Part shown: positions 25,353 through 33,048 of the stretch, in pieces
How positions within the stretch are numbered: the stretch's first letter is position 1
How the letters are laid out: each line of letters starts with the position of its first letter
Source of the DNA: Parcubacteria group bacterium
GTDB taxonomy: Bacteria; Patescibacteriota; Minisyncoccia; Phycocordibacterales; JABMOB01
DNA length: 46,691 nt
NCBI GenBank assembly: GCA_013204345.1
Contig: JABMOB010000001.1
Location: 1-46,691 of the forward strand
Direction: 5' to 3'
Made by a program: the position numbers and the translations under genes
Notes under the pieces: generated by a model
The model's database searches: none
What the model saw: the letters and a program-made list of their open reading frames with translations, nothing else
What the model was told of the DNA's origin: nothing

Positions 25353-25892
25353 TTACTCCGCGTTTGTGTAAACATCTTGCACCTCGTCATTTCCTTCTAG
25401 TTCCTCGATCAACGCATGGAGCGCCACCCCGTCATCTTCGGATATCGAGATCATAGTTTTAGGCGTCCATTTTGCTTGTTCACCTGATGTCCCAAAAACA
25501 AAAGCCCAAGTGGCAGAACCAATCCCCGCGAGTGGAAAATTATGCAAAGACAAAATATGTTTCACTTCCTGCGCCGCTTTGTTTCTGTTATCTGTAAGAA
25601 CGTCGATGATTAGAGCACACCCCCCTGGACCATATGCTTCATAGGTAATATGTTCCATGTTGGTGTTTTCTGTTGAGGCTTTTTTTACAGCCCGGTCTAT
25701 ATTCTCTGAAGGCATGTTTGCAGCACGAGCTCTTTCTATAGCGGTTTTGAGTGAAGGTGAGTCTGTGTTACCCCCAGCTTTTTTTGCTTCTTGGGTAATG
25801 AGTTTGGCAAATTTGGAGAAAATTTTACTTTTCTGTCCGTCCGTTTTTGCCTTTTGGTGTTTTATTTGTGACCATTTATTGTGTCCTGACAT
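25353..25892 (-). CDS. yebC: YebC/PmpR-family protein, shortened form
   Basis: YebC-family proteins act as transcriptional regulators or as translation factors that ease ribosome stalling. The N-terminus is classical (MSGHNKWSQIKHQKAKTDGQKSKIF with the basic helices, then AIERARAANMPSENIDRAVKKAS), then YEAYGPGGCALIIDVLTDNRN. The protein is only 179 residues, against about 240 in most bacteria. The segment between SATWAF and the C-terminal ALIEELEGNDEVQDVYTNAE is much shorter than usual, so much of the middle and last domain is missing while both ends are kept. It lies between ruvC and ruvB, as in many bacteria. Confidence 0.9.
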   Translation of the reverse strand: MSGHNKWSQIKHQKAKTDGQKSKIFSKFAKLITQEAKKAGGNTDSPSLKTAIERARAANMPSENIDRAVKKASTENTNMEHITYEAYGPGGCALIIDVLTDNRNKAAQEVKHILSLHNFPLAGIGSATWAFVFGTSGEQAKWTPKTMISISEDDGVALHALIEELEGNDEVQDVYTNAE

Positions 25893-25914
25893 GATTTTAT
25901 TATTTTACTAATTT

Positions 25915-26955
25915 CTATAACAACTTTTCTTGCATTTTTATCGGCGGAGTCAACCCCAAATGTTTATATCCTTCATCCGTCACAGTCCTTCCACGTGGAG
26001 TTCTCTCCAAAAATCCAACCTGCAGCAAATAAGGCTCGTTGTATTCTTCAATTGTTGCTTGTTCTTCTGATAACGACGCGGCCAGGGTATTTAGTCCAAC
26101 AGGTCCACCTTTAAATTTACGAACAAGTGTTTCTAGGATACTTCTATCCGAAGGAGCAAGCCCCACAGCATCTATTCCTAAAAGTGAGAGCGCCTCAGAA
26201 ACTATTTTACCGGAAAGGTTTTGTTTGTGGACTTGAGCAAAGTCTCTACATCGTTTCAAAAAGTAATTGGCAGTCCTTGGGGTGAATCGGCTTCTCTTTG
26301 CAATTTCACTAATTGCTTTATTTTCTATTTCAACTTTAAGTATTTTTGCCGAGCGGCGCACAATCTCTTCTATTTCTTCTTGGCTATAAAATTCTAGTTT
26401 AAATGTTCCTCCAGAAAATCTAGACCTCAAAGGGGAAGATATCATAGCTATTCGCGTTGTAGCGGCTATTAGTGTAAACGGTGGCAATTCTAGTTGTATT
26501 GTTCGTGCAGATGGGCCTTTGCCGATAATGATATCTAGTGACCCAGACTCCATTGCAGGGTATAAGACCTCCTCAATGGTCTTGTGGAGTCTGTGGACTT
26601 CGTCTATAAACAAAATATCCCCAGGAGAAAGATTTGTAAGGATAGAGGCGAGATCTCCAACTTTTTCAATAGCTGGCCCAGAGGTGATTTTTATCTGGGC
26701 GCTAGTTTCTTTGGCAATAAGGTGCGCCAATGTTGTTTTTCCTAAACCTGGAGGCCCGTAAAAAAGTATATGTTCTGGCGGATGGTTGCGTTCTTTTGCC
26801 GCGGTGAGAAGAATATGCAGATTGTCTTTGATGTTTTTCTGACCGATATAGTCAGCCCATTTTGAGGGGCGTAAAGTACGATCAAGGAATTGTATATCCT
26901 TTTCATCAGTAACATCTAAGGTTTCTGTTTGTTTTGGCTCAATTTTTCCTGCCAT
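25915..26955 (-). CDS. ruvB: Holliday junction branch-migration helicase RuvB
   Basis: Hexameric AAA+ motor that drives branch migration with RuvA. It has 346 residues. LRPSKWADYIGQKNIKDNL opens the core; Walker A is GPPGLGKTTLAH; Walker B is ILFIDEVHRL; sensor 1 is IAATTR; the arginine finger region is SPLRSRF. The winged-helix tail has YNEPYLLQVGFLERTPRGR. A TATAAT lies about 10 bases before the ATG, so the mRNA is probably leaderless. Confidence 0.97.
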   Translation of the reverse strand: MAGKIEPKQTETLDVTDEKDIQFLDRTLRPSKWADYIGQKNIKDNLHILLTAAKERNHPPEHILFYGPPGLGKTTLAHLIAKETSAQIKITSGPAIEKVGDLASILTNLSPGDILFIDEVHRLHKTIEEVLYPAMESGSLDIIIGKGPSARTIQLELPPFTLIAATTRIAMISSPLRSRFSGGTFKLEFYSQEEIEEIVRRSAKILKVEIENKAISEIAKRSRFTPRTANYFLKRCRDFAQVHKQNLSGKIVSEALSLLGIDAVGLAPSDRSILETLVRKFKGGPVGLNTLAASLSEEQATIEEYNEPYLLQVGFLERTPRGRTVTDEGYKHLGLTPPIKMQEKLL

Positions 26956-27069
26956 ATATGTGAATTATAACATTAAATACTCAAAAAATTCTTACTTTAA
27001 TCCTAATAAATCAAAGTTATTAATCACCCCTCGGCAAACCTAAGGTCAATCCTTCGCTAAGACTCAAGG

Positions 27070-27098
27070 TTGACATTAAAACTGTTTTGTGCTATCCT
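27070..27098 (+). promoter_or_regulatory. Promoter of the structured RNA
   Basis: TTGACA (27070-27075) and TATCCT (27093-27098) with a 17-base spacer. The predicted start is near 27105. No reading frame follows, only the structured RNA and its terminator. Confidence 0.7.
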
Positions 27099-27104
27099 GT
27101 GGAT

Positions 27105-27356
27105 GAAATTAAAAAAAGACAATGATCCTCGAAAAAGGGCTACTTGATGGAAACTTTTCAAGGTCCAAGATATAAATCTCTAAGCAACGAAGCTTTAGGG
27201 CTTAGTAGCGTGTTTTTGAGGACATCCTGGTTACGTTTCGACGTTCCTGCTGGGGTTATCCTTTGAGTCACACTTAACTTTTGGTATGTATATTAAAAGT
27301 GTTGCTTAGAGATTTATGTTTTGGACTCAATCTCCGCGCGTTTGGCGCGTTTTTTT
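27105..27356 (+). ncRNA. Structured non-coding RNA of unknown class
   Basis: A stand-alone transcription unit of about 250 bases with a consensus promoter and an intrinsic terminator but no ORF. A perfect 17-bp stem joins ATAAATCTCTAAGCAAC (27172-27188) to 27301-27317 and is extended by GTCCAA/TTGGAC (27163 and 27321). The enclosed part has an ACGT-TTCG-ACGT tetraloop hairpin (27233-27244), and GTGT/ACAC and AGGA/TCCT pairings. The 5' part (CCTCGAAAAA near 27127) may pair with the TTTTTGAGGA near 27213, which would make a pseudoknot. Conserved motifs of RNase P RNA, SRP RNA and tmRNA were looked for by eye and not found. 6S RNA remains possible. Confidence 0.68.
27335..27356 (+). terminator. 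Terminator of the structured RNA
   Basis: CGCGC (27335-27339), a GTTTG loop, GCGCG (27345-27349) and seven T residues. A strong rho-independent terminator a few bases after the closing stem of the RNA. Confidence 0.9.
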
Positions 27357-27530
27357 ATTGTTTTTTTAACTATAATTTAATTATGTCCCTGAATCATACT
27401 TAAATTACATATCTCATTTCTGATTTTGATTCTACCCCTAATTTTTTATACTACAAGAGTAAAACTTACTTGAGCACTGTATTTGCTTTTTAAGCAAGTA
27501 ATGTTTCCTAATTTTATTTGAGATAAAGTT
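27357..27530. other. AT-rich spacer between structured RNA and pilB 3' end
   Basis: No gene seen. On the minus strand, TTACTTG (about 27498) and CAAGTAA (about 27469) can pair just before GTTTTA, which may end the pilB transcript weakly. A palindrome AAGTTTTGTAAAACTT covers the pilB stop codon. Confidence 0.35.
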
Positions 27531-29207
27531 TTACAAAACTTCCACAACTCGGTTTAGCTCATCTAGAGAAGTAATTCCCTGTAGCATTTTTAAAATTCCA
27601 TCTTCTACCATCGATGGGATACCTTGTCCTTCTGCTGCTTTAGTTATTTCTCGTTCGCTTGGGTTTTCTTTTACTGCATTTTCTATATTTTGATCACTTT
27701 TTATTGCTTCATATATACCGAGCCTACCTCTGTATCCGGTTTTATTGCATTTATCACAACCAACACTTTTCCACATTTTTTCAGTTTGTATACCCTCAAG
27801 ATAAGATCGGTCTGTTATGCGAGCGGTAATTTTTTCAACCAAGGTTTTTGTCTCACCTTCAATCAAAACTTCTTTTTTACACTCTACGCAAAGTTTTCGC
27901 ACCAATCTTTGTGCCATCGCTATATTTATCGCGGATGTTATTGTTTTCGGATTTACACCTAGGTCGATTAGTCGGGGATATGTTCCTGCTGCGTTGTTTG
28001 TGTGAAGGGTAGAGAAAACTAGGTGGCCGGTAAGGGCAGAGTTTATGGCGATCTCGGCTGTTTCACCGTCTCTTATCTCACCAACCATTATCACATCTGG
28101 GTCTTGTCGGAGAGCTGAACGAAGACCTTCTGAAAAATTGTATCCCTTTTTTTCGTTTGTTTGTGTTTGAACGATACCTGGTAGATGATATTCAATCGGA
28201 TTTTCGATCGTGATGATTTTTATTTCAGGCGAATACATTTTTTTCAAAAAAGCATACAAAGTCGTAGTTTTTCCTGAACCTGTTGGACCAGTGTTTAATA
28301 TTAATCCGTTTGGTTTTTCCATCTCCTCAAGAAGAATAGCGAGAAGTTTTGGATGAATTCCCAGCTCTTCAAGAGGTACTGAGATAGATTTTGGATTCAA
28401 TACCCTAAGGACGATTGATTCGTTGTATGCACCTGGTAAGGCCGAAGTTCTGATTTCTATATCATCTCCACTTAGTTTTATACTAAATCTACCATCTTGG
28501 GCTTTTTCTTTAACATTTAATTTCAAACCAGACAAAAGTTTGATTCGTGAAAGGAGTAGGTTGAAAGTTTCCAAATCTAAAGTAAGGATTTCAACCAAAA
28601 CACCATCTAATCTATATCTGAGACGTACGTAAGCTTCTTCTGGTTCCAAGTGTATGTCTGAAGCTTTTGTGGCCAATGCTCCAGCAATAATTATTTCAAA
28701 AAGTTTTGATATTTTATAACTCTTTTTTTGTTTTAGAATATCTTCTATGAGTTTTTTTATATCATCAATTCCATGAACTTCTTTTAAGAAATTTGTGATT
28801 TCTTCGTTGGAAATGTCCAATGCACCACTTTTTGTTTCAAAAGAAAATGAAAGATCTTTATATCTATCCAACACTTTTTTCAAACCCTCCAACGAAACCA
28901 TATATAAAGTTGGTATGTACCCTTTCTTTTCGATTACCGCGATTGCTTCTTTTGTTTTTGGATTTTCTGGTGAAAGAACACCTAAACTCACTTTTTTGTC
29001 TATAAGATTAAATGATACAACTCCAGCTTCTTCTGCCTCACTTTCTTTTATTACTCGCAGAGCATCAATATTTATAGCGGTAACGGATAAATCAAGGTAG
29101 GGAATGCCATATTTTTCGGCCATAACCTGAGTAAGATTTTCAGCTTCTCTTTTTTTGAGATCCTCAACCCTTCTATTTTGTTTGTCTTCATCAAAAACGA
29201 CAGTCAT
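27531..29207 (-). CDS. pilB: PilB/GspE-type assembly ATPase of a type IV pilus or type II secretion system
   Basis: Hexameric ATPase that drives pilus extension. It has 558 residues when begun at the ATG of MTVVFDEDKQNRRVEDL. An N-terminal MshEN-like domain comes first (YGIPYLDLSVTAINIDALRVI). The ATPase core has Walker A GPTGSGKT (307-314), the Asp box ITIENPIEYHLPG, and the Walker B region QDPDVIMVGEIRDGETAE. The His box is TGHLVFSTLHTNNAAG. A four-cysteine zinc site is present (CVECKK and CDKCNKTGYRG). The frame stays open to 29624, but that extension is the antisense of a different gene and lacks PilB features. No pilin, PilC or PilT is in the window. Confidence 0.93.
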   Translation of the reverse strand: MTVVFDEDKQNRRVEDLKKREAENLTQVMAEKYGIPYLDLSVTAINIDALRVIKESEAEEAGVVSFNLIDKKVSLGVLSPENPKTKEAIAVIEKKGYIPTLYMVSLEGLKKVLDRYKDLSFSFETKSGALDISNEEITNFLKEVHGIDDIKKLIEDILKQKKSYKISKLFEIIIAGALATKASDIHLEPEEAYVRLRYRLDGVLVEILTLDLETFNLLLSRIKLLSGLKLNVKEKAQDGRFSIKLSGDDIEIRTSALPGAYNESIVLRVLNPKSISVPLEELGIHPKLLAILLEEMEKPNGLILNTGPTGSGKTTTLYAFLKKMYSPEIKIITIENPIEYHLPGIVQTQTNEKKGYNFSEGLRSALRQDPDVIMVGEIRDGETAEIAINSALTGHLVFSTLHTNNAAGTYPRLIDLGVNPKTITSAINIAMAQRLVRKLCVECKKEVLIEGETKTLVEKITARITDRSYLEGIQTEKMWKSVGCDKCNKTGYRGRLGIYEAIKSDQNIENAVKENPSEREITKAAEGQGIPSMVEDGILKMLQGITSLDELNRVVEVL

Positions 29208-29253
29208 ATAGGTAACATAATAGCGTTTTTTAACTCTATATACAACGGGATAT

Positions 29254-29290
29254 AAAAAAACCGCCCTACTTCGGTGAAGAAGCAAGGCGG
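29254..29290 (-). terminator. Terminator of the GC-rich secreted-protein gene
   Basis: On the minus strand, CCGCCTTGCTTC (29290-29279) pairs with GAAGTAGGGCGG (29272-29261), followed by seven T residues. It ends the upstream gene before pilB. Confidence 0.88.
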
Positions 29291-29316
29291 GGCTGGGTGT
29301 GGGGTCGGCGCGTGTG

Positions 29317-29790
29317 TTAGTACTCGCGTGAGGGTGCCACGTAGATTCGAGACGTGTTGACGGGGCGGTACTCATAGTGGTCACCGACGAACACTCGCTG
29401 GTACAGTGTTTCCTCGTTGCACTGTGACTGTACGGGTGCATATTGCGCCGGTGCGATTCGCATTGGCACGACCTGTATGGGCACGACCTGTATGGGAACC
29501 ACACGAACCGGTTCCACATAGACCGGCTCCACGTAGACGGGGTAACTTCGTCCGTAACCACCGCCGTAGTGACCTCGGTTGCCGTATCCACCACCGTAGT
29601 AATGGTCACGGCTGTATTGGTCACTACTACCGAAGCTGATGTTCATACCTACCCCGAAACTCACACGTGTTTCGGTGTAGGTGTAGCTACCACGGTGGTA
29701 GCCGTGATCGCGTCGACCACCGGCGTGTGTTGTGGTGGGAGCGAATCCCCACAACACTAAGACCGTCAGAATTCCGATCATCGTCTTCAT
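29317..29790 (-). CDS. Secreted G/Y-rich protein with VEPV / VVPIQ repeats, GC-rich gene
   Basis: A 157-residue protein with a signal peptide (MIGILTVLVLWGFAPTTTHA). A G/Y/H/R-rich stretch with GGGYG repeats (about residues 60-80) follows, then tandem short repeats YVEPVYVEPVRVVPIQVVPI at about residues 84-105, and a tail with one cysteine. The gene is far richer in G and C than its neighbours and uses different codons. It has a consensus promoter, an AGGAGG six bases before the ATG, and a strong terminator, so it is an independent unit. No family is recognised. Probably an exported, disordered, cell-surface or matrix protein. Composition suggests recent transfer or strong selection on codon use. 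Confidence 0.75.
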   Translation of the reverse strand: MKTMIGILTVLVLWGFAPTTTHAGGRRDHGYHRGSYTYTETRVSFGVGMNISFGSSDQYSRDHYYGGGYGNRGHYGGGYGRSYPVYVEPVYVEPVRVVPIQVVPIQVVPMRIAPAQYAPVQSQCNEETLYQRVFVGDHYEYRPVNTSRIYVAPSREY

Positions 29791-29872
29791 GACGAACCTC
29801 CTTATTTTTCAAAAGGATTATACTGAGCGAGACAATCGTTCAAGTAACATCCTTAACTTTTATTCATATATA

Positions 29873-29901
29873 AGTATATCACAGCGGGTATTTTAAGTCA
29901 A
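29873..29901 (-). promoter_or_regulatory. Promoter of the GC-rich secreted-protein gene
   Basis: On the minus strand TTGACT and TATACT with 17 bases between. The leader to the ATG is about 75 bases and ends in an AGGAGG ribosome binding site. Confidence 0.7.
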
Positions 29902-30000
29902 GTGCAAAAATGGTGAGGGTTTCGTCTTTGTGCGCTGTAAAAACCCCCGTTTATAGCCATAAAAAGCACATAATAGTTATTTGTGCTAATATATTCGTAT

Positions 30001-30432
30001 ATGAAAATTGTGAGTAAAAGTTTGGAAGAAACCTGTCAGATCGCTAAAGATTTTGCGGAGAAATTATCTACTTCCCAAAAAGCAACGGTTTTGGGTTTTT
30101 ACGGTGACCTTGGTTCCGGTAAAACAACCTTTACTCAAAATTTAGCATTGGCGTTGGGGATTACGGAAACAGTTACTAGTCCAACATTCGTCATTGAAAA
30201 GATTTATAAACTGAAAGACCAAAAATTTACCCATCTCATACACATCGATGCTTATAGAATAGAAAAAAGTTCCGAGATGCTTCATTTGGGTTGGCAAGAA
30301 ATAATTGATGACTCGAAAAATCTGATTGTTATAGAATGGCCAGAAAGAATCGCAGATATCCTGCCGGCAGATGTTAAAAAAATAGAATTTATTTTTATAG
30401 ACGAGACTACGAGAGAAATTGTAATTAATTAA
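30001..30432 (+). CDS. tsaE: tRNA threonylcarbamoyladenosine biosynthesis ATPase TsaE
   Basis: Works with TsaB and TsaD in the t6A37 modification of tRNAs reading ANN codons. It has 143 residues. Walker A is GDLGSGKT (35-42); VTSPTFVIEKIY and HIDAYRIE are family motifs; IVIEWPERI is near the C-terminus. The ATG at 30001 is preferred over an upstream GTG because a TAATAT box lies just before it, implying a nearly leaderless mRNA. The stop lies inside the AATTACGAATTA repeat that leads into polA. Confidence 0.94.
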   Translation: MKIVSKSLEETCQIAKDFAEKLSTSQKATVLGFYGDLGSGKTTFTQNLALALGITETVTSPTFVIEKIYKLKDQKFTHLIHIDAYRIEKSSEMLHLGWQEIIDDSKNLIVIEWPERIADILPADVKKIEFIFIDETTREIVIN

Positions 30433-30455
30433 AAATTACGAATTACGAATTATAA
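30424..30455. repeat. AATTACGAATTA spacer repeat, copy 2
   Basis: Identical over 22 bp to 25268-25289. It covers the tsaE stop codon and the spacer to the polA ATG. Confidence 0.6.
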
Positions 30456-32873
30456 ATGAAAAAAGATATAGAAAAAAACAAAAAATTAGTTTTGCTCGAC
30501 GCTCACGCTATTATTCATCGCGCATACCATGCCTTACCAGATTTTTCTTCCACCAAAGGCGAACCCACAGGAGCACTTTATGGTTTGGTTTCAATGTTGA
30601 TCAAGATTATAAATGACCTGAGTCCGGATTATCTCATCGCTTGTTATGATGTTCCTGAGCCGACACATCGTCATGAGGTCTACAAAGAATATAAAGCTGG
30701 AAGAAAAAAAATTGATGATGAACTTATACTCCAACTAGAGCGTTCAAAAGATATTTTCAAAGCTTTGAATATTCCTATTTATTCAAAAGCTGGTTTTGAA
30801 GCGGATGATGTTATCGGCACAATTGTTTCTTTGTTAAAAAACGATTCTAATACAGATATTGTTATCGCCTCTGGTGATATGGATACACTTCAGTTGGTTT
30901 CTGGGAAAAAAGTTCAGGTTTATACCTTGAAAAAGGGAATTAAAGATACGATTGTTTATGATGAGGACGCGGTGAAGGAAAGATTTGGTTTCAAACCAGT
31001 ATTACTCACTGACTACAAAGGTTTGCGGGGAGATCCATCGGATAATATTATTGGTGTTTCCGGAATCGGCGAAAAAAGCGCAGGAATTCTTATCCAAAAG
31101 TTCGGTACAATTGAAAATATTTATAAAACTATAAAAAAAGACGAATCTCTTTTGGAAAAAGAGGGTGTGAAGAAGCGTGTGATTGAGATATTGAAAACAA
31201 ACGAAGAAGAGGCAATGTTTTCAAAAACCCTAGCAACAATTCGTGCCGATGCGCCGATTGATTTTTCTATTCCGGAGAAAAGTTGGAAAGATGGTGTTGA
31301 TATTTCTGAGGCCACTACTTTATTCACAGAGCTTGATTTTAGGACGCTTAGCCAACGTTTGAAAGATGTACTGTCTGGTGGCTCTGTGGGGCCAGTTTCT
31401 GGTCCTGTGGCTGATGTGCAGACAAAAGATGGACAAAATACACTCCAGTCATCTCTAAGCTCTCGTTTTGAAGATGTGTCTCCCGAGGAACTGAAGAAGG
31501 TGGGTCTAGCTTTATGGGTACTTAATTCTAATATGACGAATCCGACGATAGATGAAATTTTGAATTTTGCCAAAACAGAATCATTCACTGAAGCGAAAGA
31601 ATTTGTTTTAGCAGAGATAAAAAATAAAGATAAAGCAGGAGTTTACGAAAAAATAGAATTATCACTCGTGCCTGTGATAAAAAAAATGGAAGAGCGGGGA
31701 ATTATGATAGACAAAAAATATTTAGAAAAATTATCCGTAGATTATCACAAAAAATTAGACGTTCTTGAGAAAAACATTTGGCGCGAAGCGGGCGAAGAGT
31801 TCAATGTCGCTTCACCAAAACAGCTTGGAGTCGTTCTTTTTGAAAAAATGGGCTTAAAAATTAAAAATCAAAAGAAAACTAGTGGTGGTCAGATGTCCAC
31901 AAAAGAATCAGAGTTAGAAAAGATGCGCGAACTTCACCCAATCATTGGTTATGTTCTTGAATATAGAGAATTTTCAAAACTTTTAGGTACATACATAGAC
32001 GCTATTCCAAAACTTTTGGACGAAAAGTCTCGTTTGCACACAACTTTTCTTCAGGCAGGCACGACAACAGGTAGAATGTCTTCCAATAATCCGAATATTC
32101 AAAATATTCCAATAAAAACAGAACTCGGCAGAAACATTCGCAATGCTTTTGTTGCTGACAAAGGTTTTAAATTAATTTCACTTGATTATTCTCAGATTGA
32201 ACTACGGGTGGCGGCATTTCTTTCTGGCGATAAAAAACTTATAGAAATTTTTAAACAAGGAGGTGATGTTCACACTGCTGTAGCATCTCAGGTTTTTGGT
32301 GTACCTCGTGAAAAAGTAGATAAAGAAATGAGAAGAAAAGCCAAGGTTATAAATTTTGGAATTATTTATGGTATTGGGGTAAATGCTCTTAAAACAAACC
32401 TCGGGACTTCACGAGAGGAAGCTCAAGGATTTTATGACAATTATTTTAAAACTTTTGATGGTTTAGCGAAATACTTGGAGAAAATAAAGTCAGATACAGA
32501 GAAACTTGGATACACAGAAACATTTTTTGGACGCAGAAGATATTTTGAAGATTTAAAATCAAAATTACCATATATACGCGCGATGGCAGAGAGGATGGCT
32601 ATAAATGCGCCTATCCAAGGAACGGCTGCAGATATTTTGAAAATTGCTATGACTAGAGTGGAAGGGTATATAGAAAAAGAGAAGTTGAACAAAGACGCAT
32701 TTATACTACTTCAAGTTCATGATGAGCTTGTTTGCGAAGTGAAGAGCGGTCTTGTGGAAGAATTTGCTAAAAAAGCAAAGGAAATTATGGAGCAAGTTCT
32801 ACCCCTAAAAGACATTTCCGGTGTGCCGATAGTCGCAAATGCTTCTGCGGGTGATAATTGGGGAGAGGCTTAG
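30456..32873 (+). CDS. polA: DNA polymerase I
   Basis: Repair and Okazaki-fragment polymerase, 805 residues. The N-terminal 5'-3' exonuclease domain (about 1-300) shows LLDAHAIIHRAYHALP, GFEADDVIGT and TDYKGLRGDPSDNI. The middle (about 310-400) is short and lacks the acidic residues of the 3'-5' proofreading exonuclease. The polymerase domain has motif A DYSQIELR (from D577), motif B RRKAKVINFGIIYG and motif C QVHDELV (H755, D756). Starts 23 bases after tsaE, probably co-transcribed. The absence of proofreading is read from length and missing motifs. Confidence 0.96.
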   Translation: MKKDIEKNKKLVLLDAHAIIHRAYHALPDFSSTKGEPTGALYGLVSMLIKIINDLSPDYLIACYDVPEPTHRHEVYKEYKAGRKKIDDELILQLERSKDIFKALNIPIYSKAGFEADDVIGTIVSLLKNDSNTDIVIASGDMDTLQLVSGKKVQVYTLKKGIKDTIVYDEDAVKERFGFKPVLLTDYKGLRGDPSDNIIGVSGIGEKSAGILIQKFGTIENIYKTIKKDESLLEKEGVKKRVIEILKTNEEEAMFSKTLATIRADAPIDFSIPEKSWKDGVDISEATTLFTELDFRTLSQRLKDVLSGGSVGPVSGPVADVQTKDGQNTLQSSLSSRFEDVSPEELKKVGLALWVLNSNMTNPTIDEILNFAKTESFTEAKEFVLAEIKNKDKAGVYEKIELSLVPVIKKMEERGIMIDKKYLEKLSVDYHKKLDVLEKNIWREAGEEFNVASPKQLGVVLFEKMGLKIKNQKKTSGGQMSTKESELEKMRELHPIIGYVLEYREFSKLLGTYIDAIPKLLDEKSRLHTTFLQAGTTTGRMSSNNPNIQNIPIKTELGRNIRNAFVADKGFKLISLDYSQIELRVAAFLSGDKKLIEIFKQGGDVHTAVASQVFGVPREKVDKEMRRKAKVINFGIIYGIGVNALKTNLGTSREEAQGFYDNYFKTFDGLAKYLEKIKSDTEKLGYTETFFGRRRYFEDLKSKLPYIRAMAERMAINAPIQGTAADILKIAMTRVEGYIEKEKLNKDAFILLQVHDELVCEVKSGLVEEFAKKAKEIMEQVLPLKDISGVPIVANASAGDNWGEA

Positions 32874-32906
32874 AAAATTAGTATCAAAGTAAAATAGTAT
32901 CTCCTA

Positions 32907-32934
32907 TTGACATTTTAGTGATTTTGTGTATACT
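32907..32934 (+). promoter_or_regulatory. Promoter of the 33.0-35.1 kb operon
   Basis: TTGACA (32907-32912), 16-base spacer, TATACT (32929-32934). The transcript would start near 32941 and carry a leader of about 94 bases with regulatory features. Confidence 0.7.
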
Positions 32935-32952
32935 ATACATAGGTTCTTTGAA

Positions 32953-33048
32953 ATGGATGCTGGGTGTTCCAGCTCCAAAACACAGGTTTTCTCGGAGGTT
33001 CCGAGAATTTTTTTTGCTCGAAAGGAGCAAGGTTATGACTCAGGTTAG
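32953..33048 (+). CDS. Possible 31-codon leader peptide overlapping the next gene
   Basis: ATG at 32953, stop TAG at 33046-33048; the product begins MDAGCSSSKTQVFSEVPRIF. It starts about 12 bases after the predicted transcript start, runs through the terminator-like hairpin and the SD hairpin, and ends 14 bases inside the next gene in a different frame. Ribosomes reading it would melt both hairpins. It may be a true regulatory ORF or chance. Confidence 0.35.
   Translation: MDAGCSSSKTQVFSEVPRIFFARKEQGYDSG
32989..33030 (+). promoter_or_regulatory. Attenuator-like hairpin followed by SD-holding hairpin
   Basis: TTCTCGG (32989-32995), loop AGGTT, CCGAGAA (33001-33007), then eight T residues: an intrinsic terminator placed inside the 5' leader. 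It is directly followed by TTGCTC-GAAAG-GAGCAA (33014-33030), a perfect 6-bp hairpin that contains the GGAG ribosome binding site of the next gene. GCTCC at 32972-32976 could pair with the same GGAGC instead. Confidence 0.65.

Noticed and set aside
27105-27356. tmRNA, RNase P RNA or SRP RNA
   Set aside because: No tRNA-like ends with a GGTTCGA T-arm, no GAGGAAAGTCC or ACAGAA-type RNase P core, and no GGAAGNAGCA-type SRP loop could be found by eye. The class is left open.
29208-29624. 139-residue N-terminal extension of the PilB frame
   Set aside because: It is antisense-side overlap with the GC-rich secreted-protein gene on the same strand in another frame. It is rich in S, T and R without PilB features, and a terminator lies between the two genes.
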